Positions 33,627-42,466 of a DNA stretch of 64,000 nt are shown piece after piece. The notes beneath the pieces are model-generated. The model was not told the origin of the DNA and searched no databases. It worked only from the letters and a program-made list of their open reading frames with translations. Source of the stretch: Limosilactobacillus caviae. GTDB taxonomy: Bacteria; Bacillota; Bacilli; Lactobacillales; Lactobacillaceae. The stretch spans positions 124,001-188,000 of the forward strand of contig NZ_BMDS01000001.1 of assembly GCF_014635905.1 (NCBI RefSeq). The letters run 5' to 3'. How positions within the stretch are numbered: the first letter of the stretch is position 1; each line of letters opens with the position of its first letter. The position numbers and the translations under genes were made by a program.

Positions 33627-35469
33627 CCCAGTCTTCCTCCTCGTAAGGTACATACGGCAAGGAGATATAGAATGTCGATCCCTTGCCTTCTACACTATCA
33701 ACCCAAATTTGTCCGCCAAGCATATTGATAACTTCCTTAGAAATAGCTAACCCAAGGCCAGTTCCACCTTGTTTCCGGCTTCGTGCCTTATCAACCCGGA
33801 AGAAACGGTCAAAAATACGCCCAAGATCTTTGCGGGGGATTCCCAATCCCTGGTCAGTGATGCTCAAAATAACATGATTATGCGTTTCCAATAAGCGCGT
33901 AGTAATTACTCCGCCATCTGGTGAATACTTAATGGCGTTATTCATGATATTATCAATTACCTGAGTGAATTTATCAGTATCAATCTCAACCCATAAATCC
34001 TTTTTAGTAAAGTAACGTTCGATGGTATACTTCTTCTTTTTTGGATCTTCTTCTTTTTTGATAATCATATCGAAGCGGTCCAAAATATAGTTAAAAAGCT
34101 CATTAATATTAACGTATTCCAGATTAAGCTTTGTTGTTCCGGCATCCATCCGTGACAAACTCAAAAGGTCATTGATCATCCGAATCATTCGATCAGTCTC
34201 ATCTTGAACAACCTTTAGAAATTTCGGTGCTATTTCTTTATCCTGCCAAGCACCATCACTTAAGGCATCAACATAACTACGTACACTCGTCAATGGTGTT
34301 CGCAACTCATGAGAAACATTTGAAACAAACTGCTTTCGTTCACGTTCTTCTTTTTGCTGACTAGTAACATCATGAAGCACACAAACCAGTCCGCTTACAA
34401 ATCCGGATTCACGTTGAATTGGTGAGAAATAAGCGTTCAAAATCAAATTATTTCCAGAATTGGACATATCAATGATCATTTCCCGCTGCTCGCTATTTAC
34501 AAGTTGCCGAACAGTATAATCATGCCGAATATCTAGAACGTCAATAATTGATTTACCGATTAAATCGTCTTCGTTTTCAACGCCAAGTAATTGTAACGCC
34601 ATGTTATTAACGATCGTCACGTTTCCGCGGCGGTCAGTTGCCAGCACCCCATCTGACATATGCGATAGGATACTATCTAACCGCCGCCGTTCTGAATCAG
34701 TTGACTCCTGAGCTTCTTCAACTCGGACTGATAGATTATTAACTGCTCCGGCTAACTGTCCTAGTTCATCATTTCCTAAAACTTTTACCTGTCCAGAATA
34801 ATCACCACGGGCAATCCGCAATGTTTGTTTACGCATTTCTTCAATCGGCCGCGTTATTTCCTGGGAAATTATTATTGCCAAGATCAAACTAAGGACAATC
34901 GTAATCATGGCAGCAGAAAGATAAACAAAGGTAATGTTATTAATATTAGAATAAACACTCTCTAAGCTAGCACGAAGATAAACAGCTCCAACAACGTTAT
35001 TATTACTATTATCAACCAGCGGGATAACGTTTACGTAATAGCGTGTATGATTAGAGTTATCATACAAGTTTTCGGTATGCGAACGATTATTTAAGAGGGT
35101 CGCTTTGATTGCTTGATCAGTCGTCTTTTGACCAATTGCTCCCCGATTATCCGCGTTACTCGTCCCGCGAACAACGCTCTTACTGTCAACAACCCGAATT
35201 TCAGAGATGTTATTATTATTAACTTCAGAAAGGATTTGATTAATCTGCTTATTCGCCTTTTTGGTATCTGAACGGGCCAGTTGTTCTGCTAAAGAATTAT
35301 CGACATACGATGGCAATTCAATTGTTTGTTTAAACGTATTAAGGTTTTGGTGTTCCAATTGACGCACAAAAACCGCCCCCACACATTCAAGCGTTAACAT
35401 CAAAATTAACACAAATACGAGAGCGATTTTAAACCGAATCGATTGATAAAATTTTAATTTGCTGTTCAC
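33604..35469 (-). CDS. walK: WalK sensor histidine kinase
   Basis: 621 aa with a GTG start. There are two membrane helices (about 12-32 and 180-202) around an extracellular sensor domain, then HAMP, a cytoplasmic PAS domain (LDSILSHMSDGVLATDRRGNV), HisKA with NVSHELRTPLTS, and a HATPase with NAIKYSPDGG, DQGLGIP and GTGLGLAI. It is the essential kinase for cell-wall homeostasis. It is encoded 13 nt after walR. Confidence 0.95.
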   Translation of the reverse strand: MNSKLKFYQSIRFKIALVFVLILMLTLECVGAVFVRQLEHQNLNTFKQTIELPSYVDNSLAEQLARSDTKKANKQINQILSEVNNNNISEIRVVDSKSVVRGTSNADNRGAIGQKTTDQAIKATLLNNRSHTENLYDNSNHTRYYVNVIPLVDNSNNNVVGAVYLRASLESVYSNINNITFVYLSAAMITIVLSLILAIIISQEITRPIEEMRKQTLRIARGDYSGQVKVLGNDELGQLAGAVNNLSVRVEEAQESTDSERRRLDSILSHMSDGVLATDRRGNVTIVNNMALQLLGVENEDDLIGKSIIDVLDIRHDYTVRQLVNSEQREMIIDMSNSGNNLILNAYFSPIQRESGFVSGLVCVLHDVTSQQKEERERKQFVSNVSHELRTPLTSVRSYVDALSDGAWQDKEIAPKFLKVVQDETDRMIRMINDLLSLSRMDAGTTKLNLEYVNINELFNYILDRFDMIIKKEEDPKKKKYTIERYFTKKDLWVEIDTDKFTQVIDNIMNNAIKYSPDGGVITTRLLETHNHVILSITDQGLGIPRKDLGRIFDRFFRVDKARSRKQGGTGLGLAISKEVINMLGGQIWVDSVEGKGSTFYISLPYVPYEEEDWDDEETEK

Positions 35470-35482
35470 AATGGTTCAGCCT

Positions 35483-36190
35483 CTAATTCTGATCAGGATT
35501 TGCTAGGTAGTAACCAACACCACGCCGGGTAATTAGCCATTGCGGGTGACTGGGATTATCTTCAATTTTTTCACGAAGCCGTCGAACAGTAACATCGACT
35601 GTTCGCACATCACCAAAGTAGTCATATCCCCACACTGTTTGAAGTAAATGTTCACGATTAATAACTTGACCGATATGTTGTGCCAAATAGTGCAGCAATT
35701 CAAATTCACGGTGTGTCAAATTAATGTTCTCACCCCGTTTAGTAACCGTATATGCTTCTGGATGAATTGTCAGGTCCCCAATTTGAATATCAGTGTTATT
35801 ATCTTCTTCAGCAGGTGCCTTAAGGGTAGCCTGCCGCCGTAAATTTGCCTTAACACGGGCTACTAATTCACGATTTGAAAATGGCTTAGTGACATAATCG
35901 TCTGCACCAAGTTCAAGGCCAAGGACTTTATCTAGTTCTGAATCTTTAGCCGTTACCATAATAATCGGCATTGTATGTTTAGCTCGGACACGCTTTGCTA
36001 CTTCAAGCCCATCAATCTTAGGAAGCATTAGGTCGAGGATAATCAAATCAGGATTTTCTGCTTCAACTTGCTCTAACGCAGCTTCACCATCATAGGCTAC
36101 GACAACTTCATATCCTTCTTTTTCAAGATTAAATTTGATGATATCAGAGATCGGTTTTTCATCATCAACAACTAAAATTTTTTTTGCCAT
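35483..36190 (-). CDS. walR: WalR response regulator
   Basis: 235 aa. The OmpR-type receiver [12 protein letters not shown] has phospho-Asp in LIILDLMLP and Lys in YVTKPF. The winged-helix domain has [38 protein letters not shown] and RGVGYYL. It controls peptidoglycan hydrolase and surface genes. The ATG at 36190 has GGAGGG 10 nt upstream. It is the first gene of the six-gene wal-htrA operon. Confidence 0.95.
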   Translation of the reverse strand: MAKKILVVDDEKPISDIIKFNLEKEGYEVVVAYDGEAALEQVEAENPDLIILDLMLPKIDGLEVAKRVRAKHTMPIIMVTAKDSELDKVLGLELGADDYVTKPFSNRELVARVKANLRRQATLKAPAEEDNNTDIQIGDLTIHPEAYTVTKRGENINLTHREFELLHYLAQHIGQVINREHLLQTVWGYDYFGDVRTVDVTVRRLREKIEDNPSHPQWLITRRGVGYYLANPDQN

Positions 36191-36354
36191 ATCAATAGTT
36201 CCCTCCATTGGGTTAATTGATTCAATACTTTAAATCTGCTATATATCAGTGCCTCTATTATAGCACAGGGAAAAGTTCCATAAATATTTTCCAAAAATAT
36301 TTGACATTTAATATTAAGCAGGTTAAAATGATTGAGTATTCTGTTAAAGAATAT

Positions 36355-36427
36355 GGGCAGTTAGCTCAGCTGGCAGAGCAACGGACTCTTAATCCGTGGG
36401 TCCAGGGTTCGATCCCCTGACTGCCCA
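36355..36427 (+). tRNA. tRNA-Lys (CTT), copy 1
   Basis: 73 nt. The acceptor GGGCAGT pairs with ACTGCCC, with a D-arm AGCTCAGCTGGCAGAGC, anticodon stem ACGGA/TCCGT with loop CTCTTAA (anticodon CTT) and T-arm CAGGGTTCGATCCCCTG. CCA is not encoded. It is identical to the copy at 38939. Confidence 0.97.
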
Positions 36428-36439
36428 TCAGAGGTTTAC

Positions 36440-36470
36440 AGCGACTGGGATTTTATCTCGGTCGCTTTTT
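36440..36470 (+). terminator. Terminator after tRNA-Lys copy 1
   Basis: AGCGAC(TGGGA) pairs with (TCTCG)GTCGCT, followed by TTTTT. Confidence 0.8.
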
Positions 36471-36500
36471 GTATATGTTGGAAAACTTAATTCTGTTCAA

Positions 36501-36541
36501 AAAACGACCAAGATCGGCTAATAAGCTGATTTTGGTCGTTT
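36501..36541 (-). terminator. Terminator after ABC exporter gene
   Basis: AAAACGACCAA pairs with TTGGTCGTTT around a GGCTAATAAGCT loop, with a T-run on the minus strand. Confidence 0.8.
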
Positions 36542-36545
36542 GTCT

Positions 36546-38267
36546 TTATTTAAATTGATCATGAACATATTGAGCATAAAGCGGTGTTGATTGCAGCAAC
36601 TCTTGATGCGTTCCAGAACCTGAAATAGTTCCATTTTCAATAAAGTAAATTTTATCTGCATCAACAATTGTACTTAAACGGTGGGCAATTACTAATGTTG
36701 TCCGTCCTTGCATTAAGTCACCTAAAGCCTTTTGAACCATTGCTTCAGATTCGGCATCCAAACTTGCGGTTGCTTCATCGAGCATCAGAATCTTTGGATC
36801 ACGAAGGAAGGCCCGTGCAATTGCAATTCGTTGCCTTTGACCACCAGATAGTTTAATCCCGCGCTCACCAATTTCTGTTTCTAGTTTATCGGCCATATTA
36901 TTTACGAACCCATCTGCGTATGCCATCTTCAATGCTTTCCATAATTCCGTGTCACTTACTGTTCGCCGTAGTCCATAGGTAAGGTTATCGCGAATCGTTC
37001 CTGGCATTACAGCGGCATCCTGACTAACGAGACCGATTTGTTCCCGCCATTTGGCTAAGTCTAATTTCTCAACGTTTTCATCGCCAATAAGAATCTTTCC
37101 GGCGGTCGGTTGATAGAACCGTTCGATCAACGAGAAGATCGTTGTCTTACCACCACCTGAAGGTCCTGCAAACGCGACAACCGCATTTGGTTTAGTCTCA
37201 AAATTAATATTCTTCAGTATTGGCTTATCCGGTTCATAAGAAAAGTCAACATTCTCAAATTTTAACGGTTCAGTTTCAATATCTTTTTCAACCTGATCTT
37301 CGTCAAATTCTTCTGGTTCTGCCAACATCTGCTGAATCCGTTCAGTCGCACCACTTGTCTTAGCCATATTAGTAAAGAGCTGACTAACTGTAATAATTGG
37401 TCCAAAAATTTGGAAAAGGTACATTAAGAACGAAACTAATGCTCCCATCGTTATTTGACCATTCATTACCCGAATTGCACCATAACCAAGCACGATTAAG
37501 AACATTAACATCATCAGCATATTTGTAATTGGTTGGGTCGCAGCGTTAATCAACGCTTCTTTCATCCCAATTCCATACAAGTTATCAATTCGCTGGCTTC
37601 CTTTAGCGAGCTCATGTTCTTCACCATTTGATGACTTTACTAGACGAACTTCACTTAATACATCAGTTGAATCACTAGCAAATTTAGCAAGCTCATCTTG
37701 ACGCACACGCCCAATTTTACGTGAGTAGTTCATTATTGGCATCATTACTATCATTATCAATGGTACAGCAACAAACATTAATAAGGTCATTCGCCAATCC
37801 ATTGCTAACATAATTACTAATGCCCCAAGAAACTGTAAAATTGAGGTCATTGCATTAGGAAATGTTGAAGCAAGAAGCTCCTTAACCTGTGAAGTATCAT
37901 TTACCAGTCGTGAGCTTATTTCCCCGGTTTTCACATTGTCGAAGTATTTTACCGGCATTTTAAGCAGTTTTTGCCACAATTGTTTACGTAACTTAGCAAC
38001 AACGTTTTCGCCAAAAATACCAAGTAATACTCCTGATAACGCACTAGTAATTAGTCCAGCAATAAAAATAACAACTGTTAACGTAGCTAGTGTTGGACTA
38101 ATGTGCCGAAAATCGTTAATCAATTTCTGGGCTAGTTGCGGAACAAATAAATTTGCTCCAGTAGAAACCAACCCTAAAAGAATCCCCACTACCAGTTTCA
38201 AATATTGTGGGTGTAATTGGTTAATTAGGCTAAAGAATTCCCGAAAATTAAATTTATTTCTTTTCAA
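36546..38267 (-). CDS. ABC half-transporter exporter (multidrug type)
   Basis: 573 aa with a TTG start (AGGAGG upstream). Six membrane helices occupy residues 1-310. The ATPase has Walker A GPSGGGKTT, Q-loop GLVSQDAAVMPG, signature KLSGGQRQR, Walker B ILMLDEATASLD and H-loop IAHRLST. It resembles BmrA/LmrA-like homodimeric exporters. The upstream MarR gene and shared TTAGnnnnCTAA sites suggest drug- or phenolic-inducible expression. Confidence 0.88.
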   Translation of the reverse strand: MKRNKFNFREFFSLINQLHPQYLKLVVGILLGLVSTGANLFVPQLAQKLINDFRHISPTLATLTVVIFIAGLITSALSGVLLGIFGENVVAKLRKQLWQKLLKMPVKYFDNVKTGEISSRLVNDTSQVKELLASTFPNAMTSILQFLGALVIMLAMDWRMTLLMFVAVPLIMIVMMPIMNYSRKIGRVRQDELAKFASDSTDVLSEVRLVKSSNGEEHELAKGSQRIDNLYGIGMKEALINAATQPITNMLMMLMFLIVLGYGAIRVMNGQITMGALVSFLMYLFQIFGPIITVSQLFTNMAKTSGATERIQQMLAEPEEFDEDQVEKDIETEPLKFENVDFSYEPDKPILKNINFETKPNAVVAFAGPSGGGKTTIFSLIERFYQPTAGKILIGDENVEKLDLAKWREQIGLVSQDAAVMPGTIRDNLTYGLRRTVSDTELWKALKMAYADGFVNNMADKLETEIGERGIKLSGGQRQRIAIARAFLRDPKILMLDEATASLDAESEAMVQKALGDLMQGRTTLVIAHRLSTIVDADKIYFIENGTISGSGTHQELLQSTPLYAQYVHDQFK

Positions 38268-38286
38268 AGTATAAGCCTCCTAACAA

Positions 38287-38338
38287 TTAACTATCTAACT
38301 ATTTAAGACGACTTATATTAAAACACGTAGATATCTAA
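38287..38338. promoter_or_regulatory. MarR-type operators between marR-like and ABC genes
   Basis: TTAACTATCTAA (38287-38298) and GTAGATATCTAA (38327-38338) match TTAGnnnnCTAA with one change each. They sit in the 5' region of the ABC exporter gene. Confidence 0.5.
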
Positions 38339-38354
38339 CTGTCAATAATTTAAA

Positions 38355-38789
38355 TCATCTTTTTAGCTCATTATTGATATTCATCATACTTTTAATTACT
38401 GCATCAATCGTTTCTTCATCGAGTTGCTCAACAATTTGCTGGTATGCTTGATCAAAAACATCCTTTATTTGGCTAGTCTTTTCGATTCCTTCTTTAGTTA
38501 AGAAAATCCGTTTAATCCTAGCTGATTCATTATCATTTCGACGAACAATATAACCATCACGTTCAAGATTTTTTAGCATATTTGTAATACTTGCATTTCG
38601 GATATGGAAGTAGTCGCCTAGTTCGCGTTGAATAAGCCCTGGATGGTCCTTAATGTACAATAATGTCCGCGCTTGCTGCGGAGTAAGCGTCAACTGTGGA
38701 GTAAGAGTGGTAAAAAAATGATGCATATTAATCATATATGTTCGTAGCAGACGATTCATGTACTCAAATTTATCTTTTTTCGATGCCAT
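38355..38789 (-). CDS. MarR-family transcriptional regulator
   Basis: 144 aa. The winged helix-turn-helix has LTPQQARTLLYIKDHPGLIQRELGDYFHIRNASITNMLKNLERDGYIVRRN, and helices at both ends form the dimer. The ATG at 38789 has AGGAG 7 nt upstream; an earlier ATG at 38822 lacks one. It probably represses itself and the adjacent exporter until bound by a ligand. Confidence 0.9.
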   Translation of the reverse strand: MASKKDKFEYMNRLLRTYMINMHHFFTTLTPQLTLTPQQARTLLYIKDHPGLIQRELGDYFHIRNASITNMLKNLERDGYIVRRNDNESARIKRIFLTKEGIEKTSQIKDVFDQAYQQIVEQLDEETIDAVIKSMMNINNELKR

Positions 38790-38831
38790 AAAATCACTCC
38801 TAAGGTTAATTTTTACTAACAATTATAACAG

Positions 38832-38843
38832 TTAGGCGTCTAA
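38832..38843. promoter_or_regulatory. MarR-type operator upstream of its own gene
   Basis: TTAGGCGTCTAA is a perfect TTAGnnnnCTAA palindrome about 43 nt before the marR-like ATG, suited to autoregulation. Confidence 0.55.
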
Positions 38844-38938
38844 GTATATATCAATTTAGAAAATTAATAAATAAATTTCAAAAAGTACTTGCGAAATTCA
38901 ATTTAAGTTGATATTATTATTTATGTTGTCAAAGACAT

Positions 38939-39011
38939 GGGCAGTTAGCTCAGCTGGCAGAGCAACGGACTCTTAATCCGTGGGTCCAGGGTTCGATCCC
39001 CTGACTGCCCA
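38939..39011 (+). tRNA. tRNA-Lys (CTT), copy 2
   Basis: Identical over 73 nt to the copy at 36355, including the lack of encoded CCA. The flanking promoter and terminator sequences differ, so each copy is transcribed separately. Confidence 0.97.
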
Positions 39012-39020
39012 TCTTGTAAA

Positions 39021-39050
39021 AAGGTCATCGATTTATCGGTGGCCTTTTTT
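39021..39050 (+). terminator. Terminator after tRNA-Lys copy 2
   Basis: AAGGTCATCGAT pairs with ATCGGTGGCCTT (G-T pairs), followed by TTTT. Confidence 0.8.
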
Positions 39051-39192
39051 GTTTACTTAATATTTATTGGCAAATAGTCTAAAAGCCACAGTCACTAGCA
39101 TTGCAACAAATCATTGCTAGACTTTCAATCACCAATTCTATATTCTTATACCAAAATTCAAATATATTTATAGAATACGAGGAGTAATTAAA

Positions 39193-39745
39193 ATGTCTTT
39201 TGGTGAACAAATTAAAAATCAGCGTGAGCGACTCGCCTTGACTCAACAAATAGTTGCTGATAACTTGCACATTACGCGACAAACACTTTCTAAATGGGAA
39301 AATAATAAAAGCTACCCCGATTTAAAAATGCTGTTTGCTCTTAGCGACTTATATCACGTTTCAGTTGACTCACTGTTACGAGAAGATAAAGATCTAACAA
39401 GTTATTTAAATCGTGACAAAGCGGCTCAAGCATTCAACATTATCCGAGGATTATTTTGGTTGCTCATCGGCCTTTACTTCTCCAATTCCACTAACTACTG
39501 GTCACACATCTTAATTCCAATCTTGCTTGTTGTTATTATGGAATACTTATTTTTCAAGGAGTCATTTTTTTGGAAAACATCGGGAAAAAGAACAACATTA
39601 TTCTATTTTGGGATATTTATGGACAGCAGTAATGATCATCACTGTAATTTATTGTATTATCAGCAAACAATTTAACTTGCTATTATTCTCAACAATATTA
39701 GCTATTTACTTTTTCTTTTATCCACATATGTTTAAATCAAATTAA
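39193..39745 (+). pseudogene. XRE-family membrane-linked regulator, frameshifted
   Basis: The first frame gives an HTH_3 domain (residues 1-65: FGEQIKNQRERLALTQQIVADNL, ITRQTLSKWENNKSYP), then two membrane helices, but ends in a polar, unlikely tail at 39675. Shifted by one base, the frame continues as GYLWTAVMIITVIYCII plus another helix and stops at 39745, just before a terminator. An extra base near the TTTTGGG run (about 39609-39616) would explain this. GAGGAG precedes the ATG. Intact relatives are XRE regulators with membrane-spanning C-termini. Confidence 0.7.
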
Positions 39746-39783
39746 AGAAGGACTTGTGGTTTTTTACTACTAGTCCTTCTTTG
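39744..39783 (+). terminator. Terminator after XRE gene
   Basis: AAAGAAGGACT pairs with AGTCCTTCTTT, and a T-run follows. Confidence 0.85.
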
Positions 39784-39812
39784 TAATTTTTTAAATATTA
39801 AGATAAGACATA

Positions 39813-41132
39813 TCACTTCTGCTCAATCAAAATCTGAATTATATGCTGCTTAGGACGTTTGGAAACTATTTTGATTGCTCCAAGTTCTTCTAATTCTTTA
39901 ATTGCTAACCGGGTTTTTGTCATTGGATAACGTTGGCTACTCTTCTTCAAAATTTTAATAATATCATTATCTTTAATCCCTAGGCTTTGCTGATTAGTAA
40001 AAAATTCCGATTGCGCAAAAAGATACAAAATTTCACAATACAATTTATCAGGTAAAGCGGTGGCCTTTAACAATTGATGATGTTCCTCTACCCACTGCTT
40101 AATAATTTGTTTAGCATTATTTAGCTTTTCTCGAGACTGGCTTAAAATATCAATAGTCTTTTCTTGCTGACTTACCAATATCTCTAGAAGTTTCTGAATA
40201 AAAAATGTTAAGTCTGCCCTATTATCGGCTTTATCGGCATCTTTAAAGACTTTATAGTATTGCTGAACATTGTTGTGAATCGCAGTAGCAACCGAAAAGC
40301 CGGTAAAACGATCAAACTTATTTGCAATATATGACGACAAAAGGTATCGTCCCATTCGGCCATTGCTGTCAAGAAATGGATGGGTATTTTCAAAGAAAAA
40401 GTGAGTGACAAGTGCCTTATAAATTGATGGAGTCTCATCATTGTTCATATATTCAATTAATGCTGTTAATGCAGTCTGGATTGCAATCTCAGTAGTTGGT
40501 GGCTGATGAACGGTCTTGATACCATCACCAATAGAAAGGATTTCGTTATTAGGAAGTTTGTCACGAAAAATTGTTCCATTTGGCAACCGGCCTTTATCAA
40601 TTTCTCCATTTAATAAAGAATCATATATTTTTCTAAAATCTTGAAGTTCATAAATCTCAACCTTTTTCCCTGACTGTGTGCGTTGATACATTTTAATAGT
40701 TGAACCAAGCCGTTTTTTCGATACATGATCACTACCGTCTATCTGTTGATTATTTTCTTGAATAACGGTACTAATTTCAACACGACTCGTTTTTACCCCT
40801 TCAATCTCATTAGTATAAAAGATCTCAGAAAGTAACAAAGAATTTAGAAATTGATTAATTGCGATTTGAGGAAGTGTGATAGAAATATTTTTTATTGCCT
40901 TAGAATTTCGTCTAAGCTGATCTGCCAAGTTTTGTATTTCTGGTAAGGGGAGATAAAAGATAGGATACTTATTCGTCTGAGTACCATCACGATAATTAAG
41001 TAAAGGAAAAAGGGTTGTTCTTTGACTGGTATATCCATTTAACCGACTTTGATATTCATTTTCAACAGCGTTTAAATCGTTAGTCTTATCTTTGATAAAA
41101 TACTTATATTTGGACAACGGCAGGTATTTCAT
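39813..41132 (-). CDS. Fic-domain protein with N-terminal inhibitory motif and C-terminal HTH
   Basis: 439 aa. An N-terminal segment with TNEIEGV fits the [ST]xxxE[GN] inhibitory helix that blocks ATP in class II Fic proteins. The Fic loop is HPFLDSNGRMGRY with catalytic His251; the usual Gly after the acidic residue is Ser here. The C-terminus (about 380-439) is a winged-helix-like domain. Fic enzymes transfer AMP or related groups onto Ser/Thr/Tyr hydroxyls. It stands alone, with no separate antitoxin gene. Target unknown. Confidence 0.85.
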   Translation of the reverse strand: MKYLPLSKYKYFIKDKTNDLNAVENEYQSRLNGYTSQRTTLFPLLNYRDGTQTNKYPIFYLPLPEIQNLADQLRRNSKAIKNISITLPQIAINQFLNSLLLSEIFYTNEIEGVKTSRVEISTVIQENNQQIDGSDHVSKKRLGSTIKMYQRTQSGKKVEIYELQDFRKIYDSLLNGEIDKGRLPNGTIFRDKLPNNEILSIGDGIKTVHQPPTTEIAIQTALTALIEYMNNDETPSIYKALVTHFFFENTHPFLDSNGRMGRYLLSSYIANKFDRFTGFSVATAIHNNVQQYYKVFKDADKADNRADLTFFIQKLLEILVSQQEKTIDILSQSREKLNNAKQIIKQWVEEHHQLLKATALPDKLYCEILYLFAQSEFFTNQQSLGIKDNDIIKILKKSSQRYPMTKTRLAIKELEELGAIKIVSKRPKQHIIQILIEQK

Positions 41133-41196
41133 TGATTACGCACCTTCCTTAATGCTAAAAACATTCTTTTTAGAATAATTATATTAAAAGTCTAAC

Positions 41197-41234
41197 ATAA
41201 TAACCCCCGAAAATCGATTTTCGGGGGTTATTAT
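41197..41234. terminator. Perfect 38-bp palindrome upstream of the Fic gene
   Basis: A run of ATAATAACCCCCGAAAATC and its exact reverse complement meet with no loop. It is GC-rich in the middle with AT-rich ends, as in a bidirectional terminator. It could also be a protein site or a cruciform. Confidence 0.55.
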
Positions 41235-41280
41235 CATTATAGGATTAAATATAAACGTTAAAAACAACAATCCTTGCATT

Positions 41281-41305
41281 AAAAAAGGATGTCATATGGC
41301 ATCCC
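41281..41305 (-). terminator. Terminator after PPK2 gene
   Basis: Minus-strand GGATG/CATCC hairpin followed by TTTTTT. Confidence 0.75.
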
Positions 41306-41311
41306 CTTCAT

Positions 41312-42190
41312 TTATTTACTTTCATCCATCAATTCTTGACGTGCTTGCTTAAGGCCCATTTCTTGTTCTGGTGAAACCTCTGGATATGCGAGCGGCAAAC
41401 TATTGATCTTCTTTGTTAAAATATCGGATACAATTAGTCGTGAGTACCACTTATCATCAGATGGAATAACATACCATGGATTTTTCTTCGTAGCTGTTGC
41501 ATTAATTGCCTTTTCATACGCTTTTTGATAATCATCCCAATATTGGCGTTCACGAATATCAGCCGCAGAGAACTTCCAATTTTTCTCAGGCGTGTCAATT
41601 CGAGCTAAAAATCGTTTCTTTTGTTCCTCTTTTGATACATGAAGGAAGAACTTTACGATTAAGTAGCCATTACGAGTTAAGTAGTCCTCATATTGGCGAA
41701 TATCTTCATAACGGCTATCAAAGAATTTATTATTTACATCATCAATAGAATCAATTCCAGGCAAGTTAGCATTTACAACTATTTCGGGGTGAACGCGCGA
41801 AACCAGAACATCTTCATAGTACGAACGGTTAAAGATTCCAATATCACCCCGCATCGGCAATTCACGAGTAATTCGCCAGAGATAATCATGCCGCAATTCA
41901 CGTCCAGTCGGCTGCTTAAAGTTAGCTACCTTAAATCCCACTGGGTTCACACCAGCAAAAGTATGAGAAATCATACTATCCTTACCAGCCGCATCCATCG
42001 CTTGAAATACGACTAATACCCCATAGTGACGTCGCGCATACATCATTTTTTGCGCATCCTTAATCGACTTTACATTTTTCTTGATCCTCTTTTTAATCTT
42101 TTTTAATTCATCAGCAGAATCTTTTACCTTAGTTGGCGCTTTATTTATATCAAAATCTTTTCCGGTATAACGATACTTTTTAGTTTTCAT
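41312..42190 (-). CDS. ppk2: Polyphosphate kinase 2 family phosphotransferase
   Basis: 292 aa, typical for one-domain PPK2. It has a Walker A-like AMDAAGKDS, the lid arginines in PTGRELRHDYLWR, and a Walker B-like FNRSYYEDVLVSRVHP. It moves phosphate between polyphosphate and nucleoside mono- or diphosphates, so it can make ATP/GTP from polyP. The ATG at 42190 has GAGGTG 7 nt upstream. It is monocistronic with its own terminator. Confidence 0.88.
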   Translation of the reverse strand: MKTKKYRYTGKDFDINKAPTKVKDSADELKKIKKRIKKNVKSIKDAQKMMYARRHYGVLVVFQAMDAAGKDSMISHTFAGVNPVGFKVANFKQPTGRELRHDYLWRITRELPMRGDIGIFNRSYYEDVLVSRVHPEIVVNANLPGIDSIDDVNNKFFDSRYEDIRQYEDYLTRNGYLIVKFFLHVSKEEQKKRFLARIDTPEKNWKFSAADIRERQYWDDYQKAYEKAINATATKKNPWYVIPSDDKWYSRLIVSDILTKKINSLPLAYPEVSPEQEMGLKQARQELMDESK

Positions 42191-42395
42191 CAGCATTCAC
42201 CTCATTGCTTTTAATTTACTTTCAACTACCATCATAGCAAATCTCTTACAATTTCGTTAATGTAAACTACTAGAATATATAACTCCTATATTTTAGTTAA
42301 AGTTACTTTCAGAACGATATTAAATATAAAGTTATTTTTCCCATTGCATTTTTCATCAAATTTCAATAAAATAGTTACGTTAAATTTATATATTT

Positions 42396-42447
42396 AGGGT
42401 CACTTGTGAAGATACCAGCCAACCTCCTTCACGAATGGCCCTTTTTT
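42396..42447 (+). promoter_or_regulatory. Terminator-like hairpin in the 5' leader of the MATE gene
   Basis: AGGGTCA...GTGAAG (42396-42411) pairs with CTTCAC...TGGCCCT (42427-42442) and is followed by TTTTTT, then the ribosome site. AT-rich promoter elements end immediately before it, so the transcript would begin almost at the hairpin. This could be an attenuator or a short ligand-sensing RNA; it matches no riboswitch class I can recall. Confidence 0.5.
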
Positions 42448-42466
42448 GTTTAAAAGGAGTTTTTAC

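Noticed and set aside
36217-36420. 67-codon frame over the first tRNA-Lys gene
   Set aside because: It reads through a clear tRNA and ends in it; no coding evidence.
42380-42466. Known riboswitch (preQ1, guanidine, purine, TPP, fluoride) before the MATE gene
   Set aside because: None of the core sequences I can recall matches the short hairpin; left as an unclassified leader.
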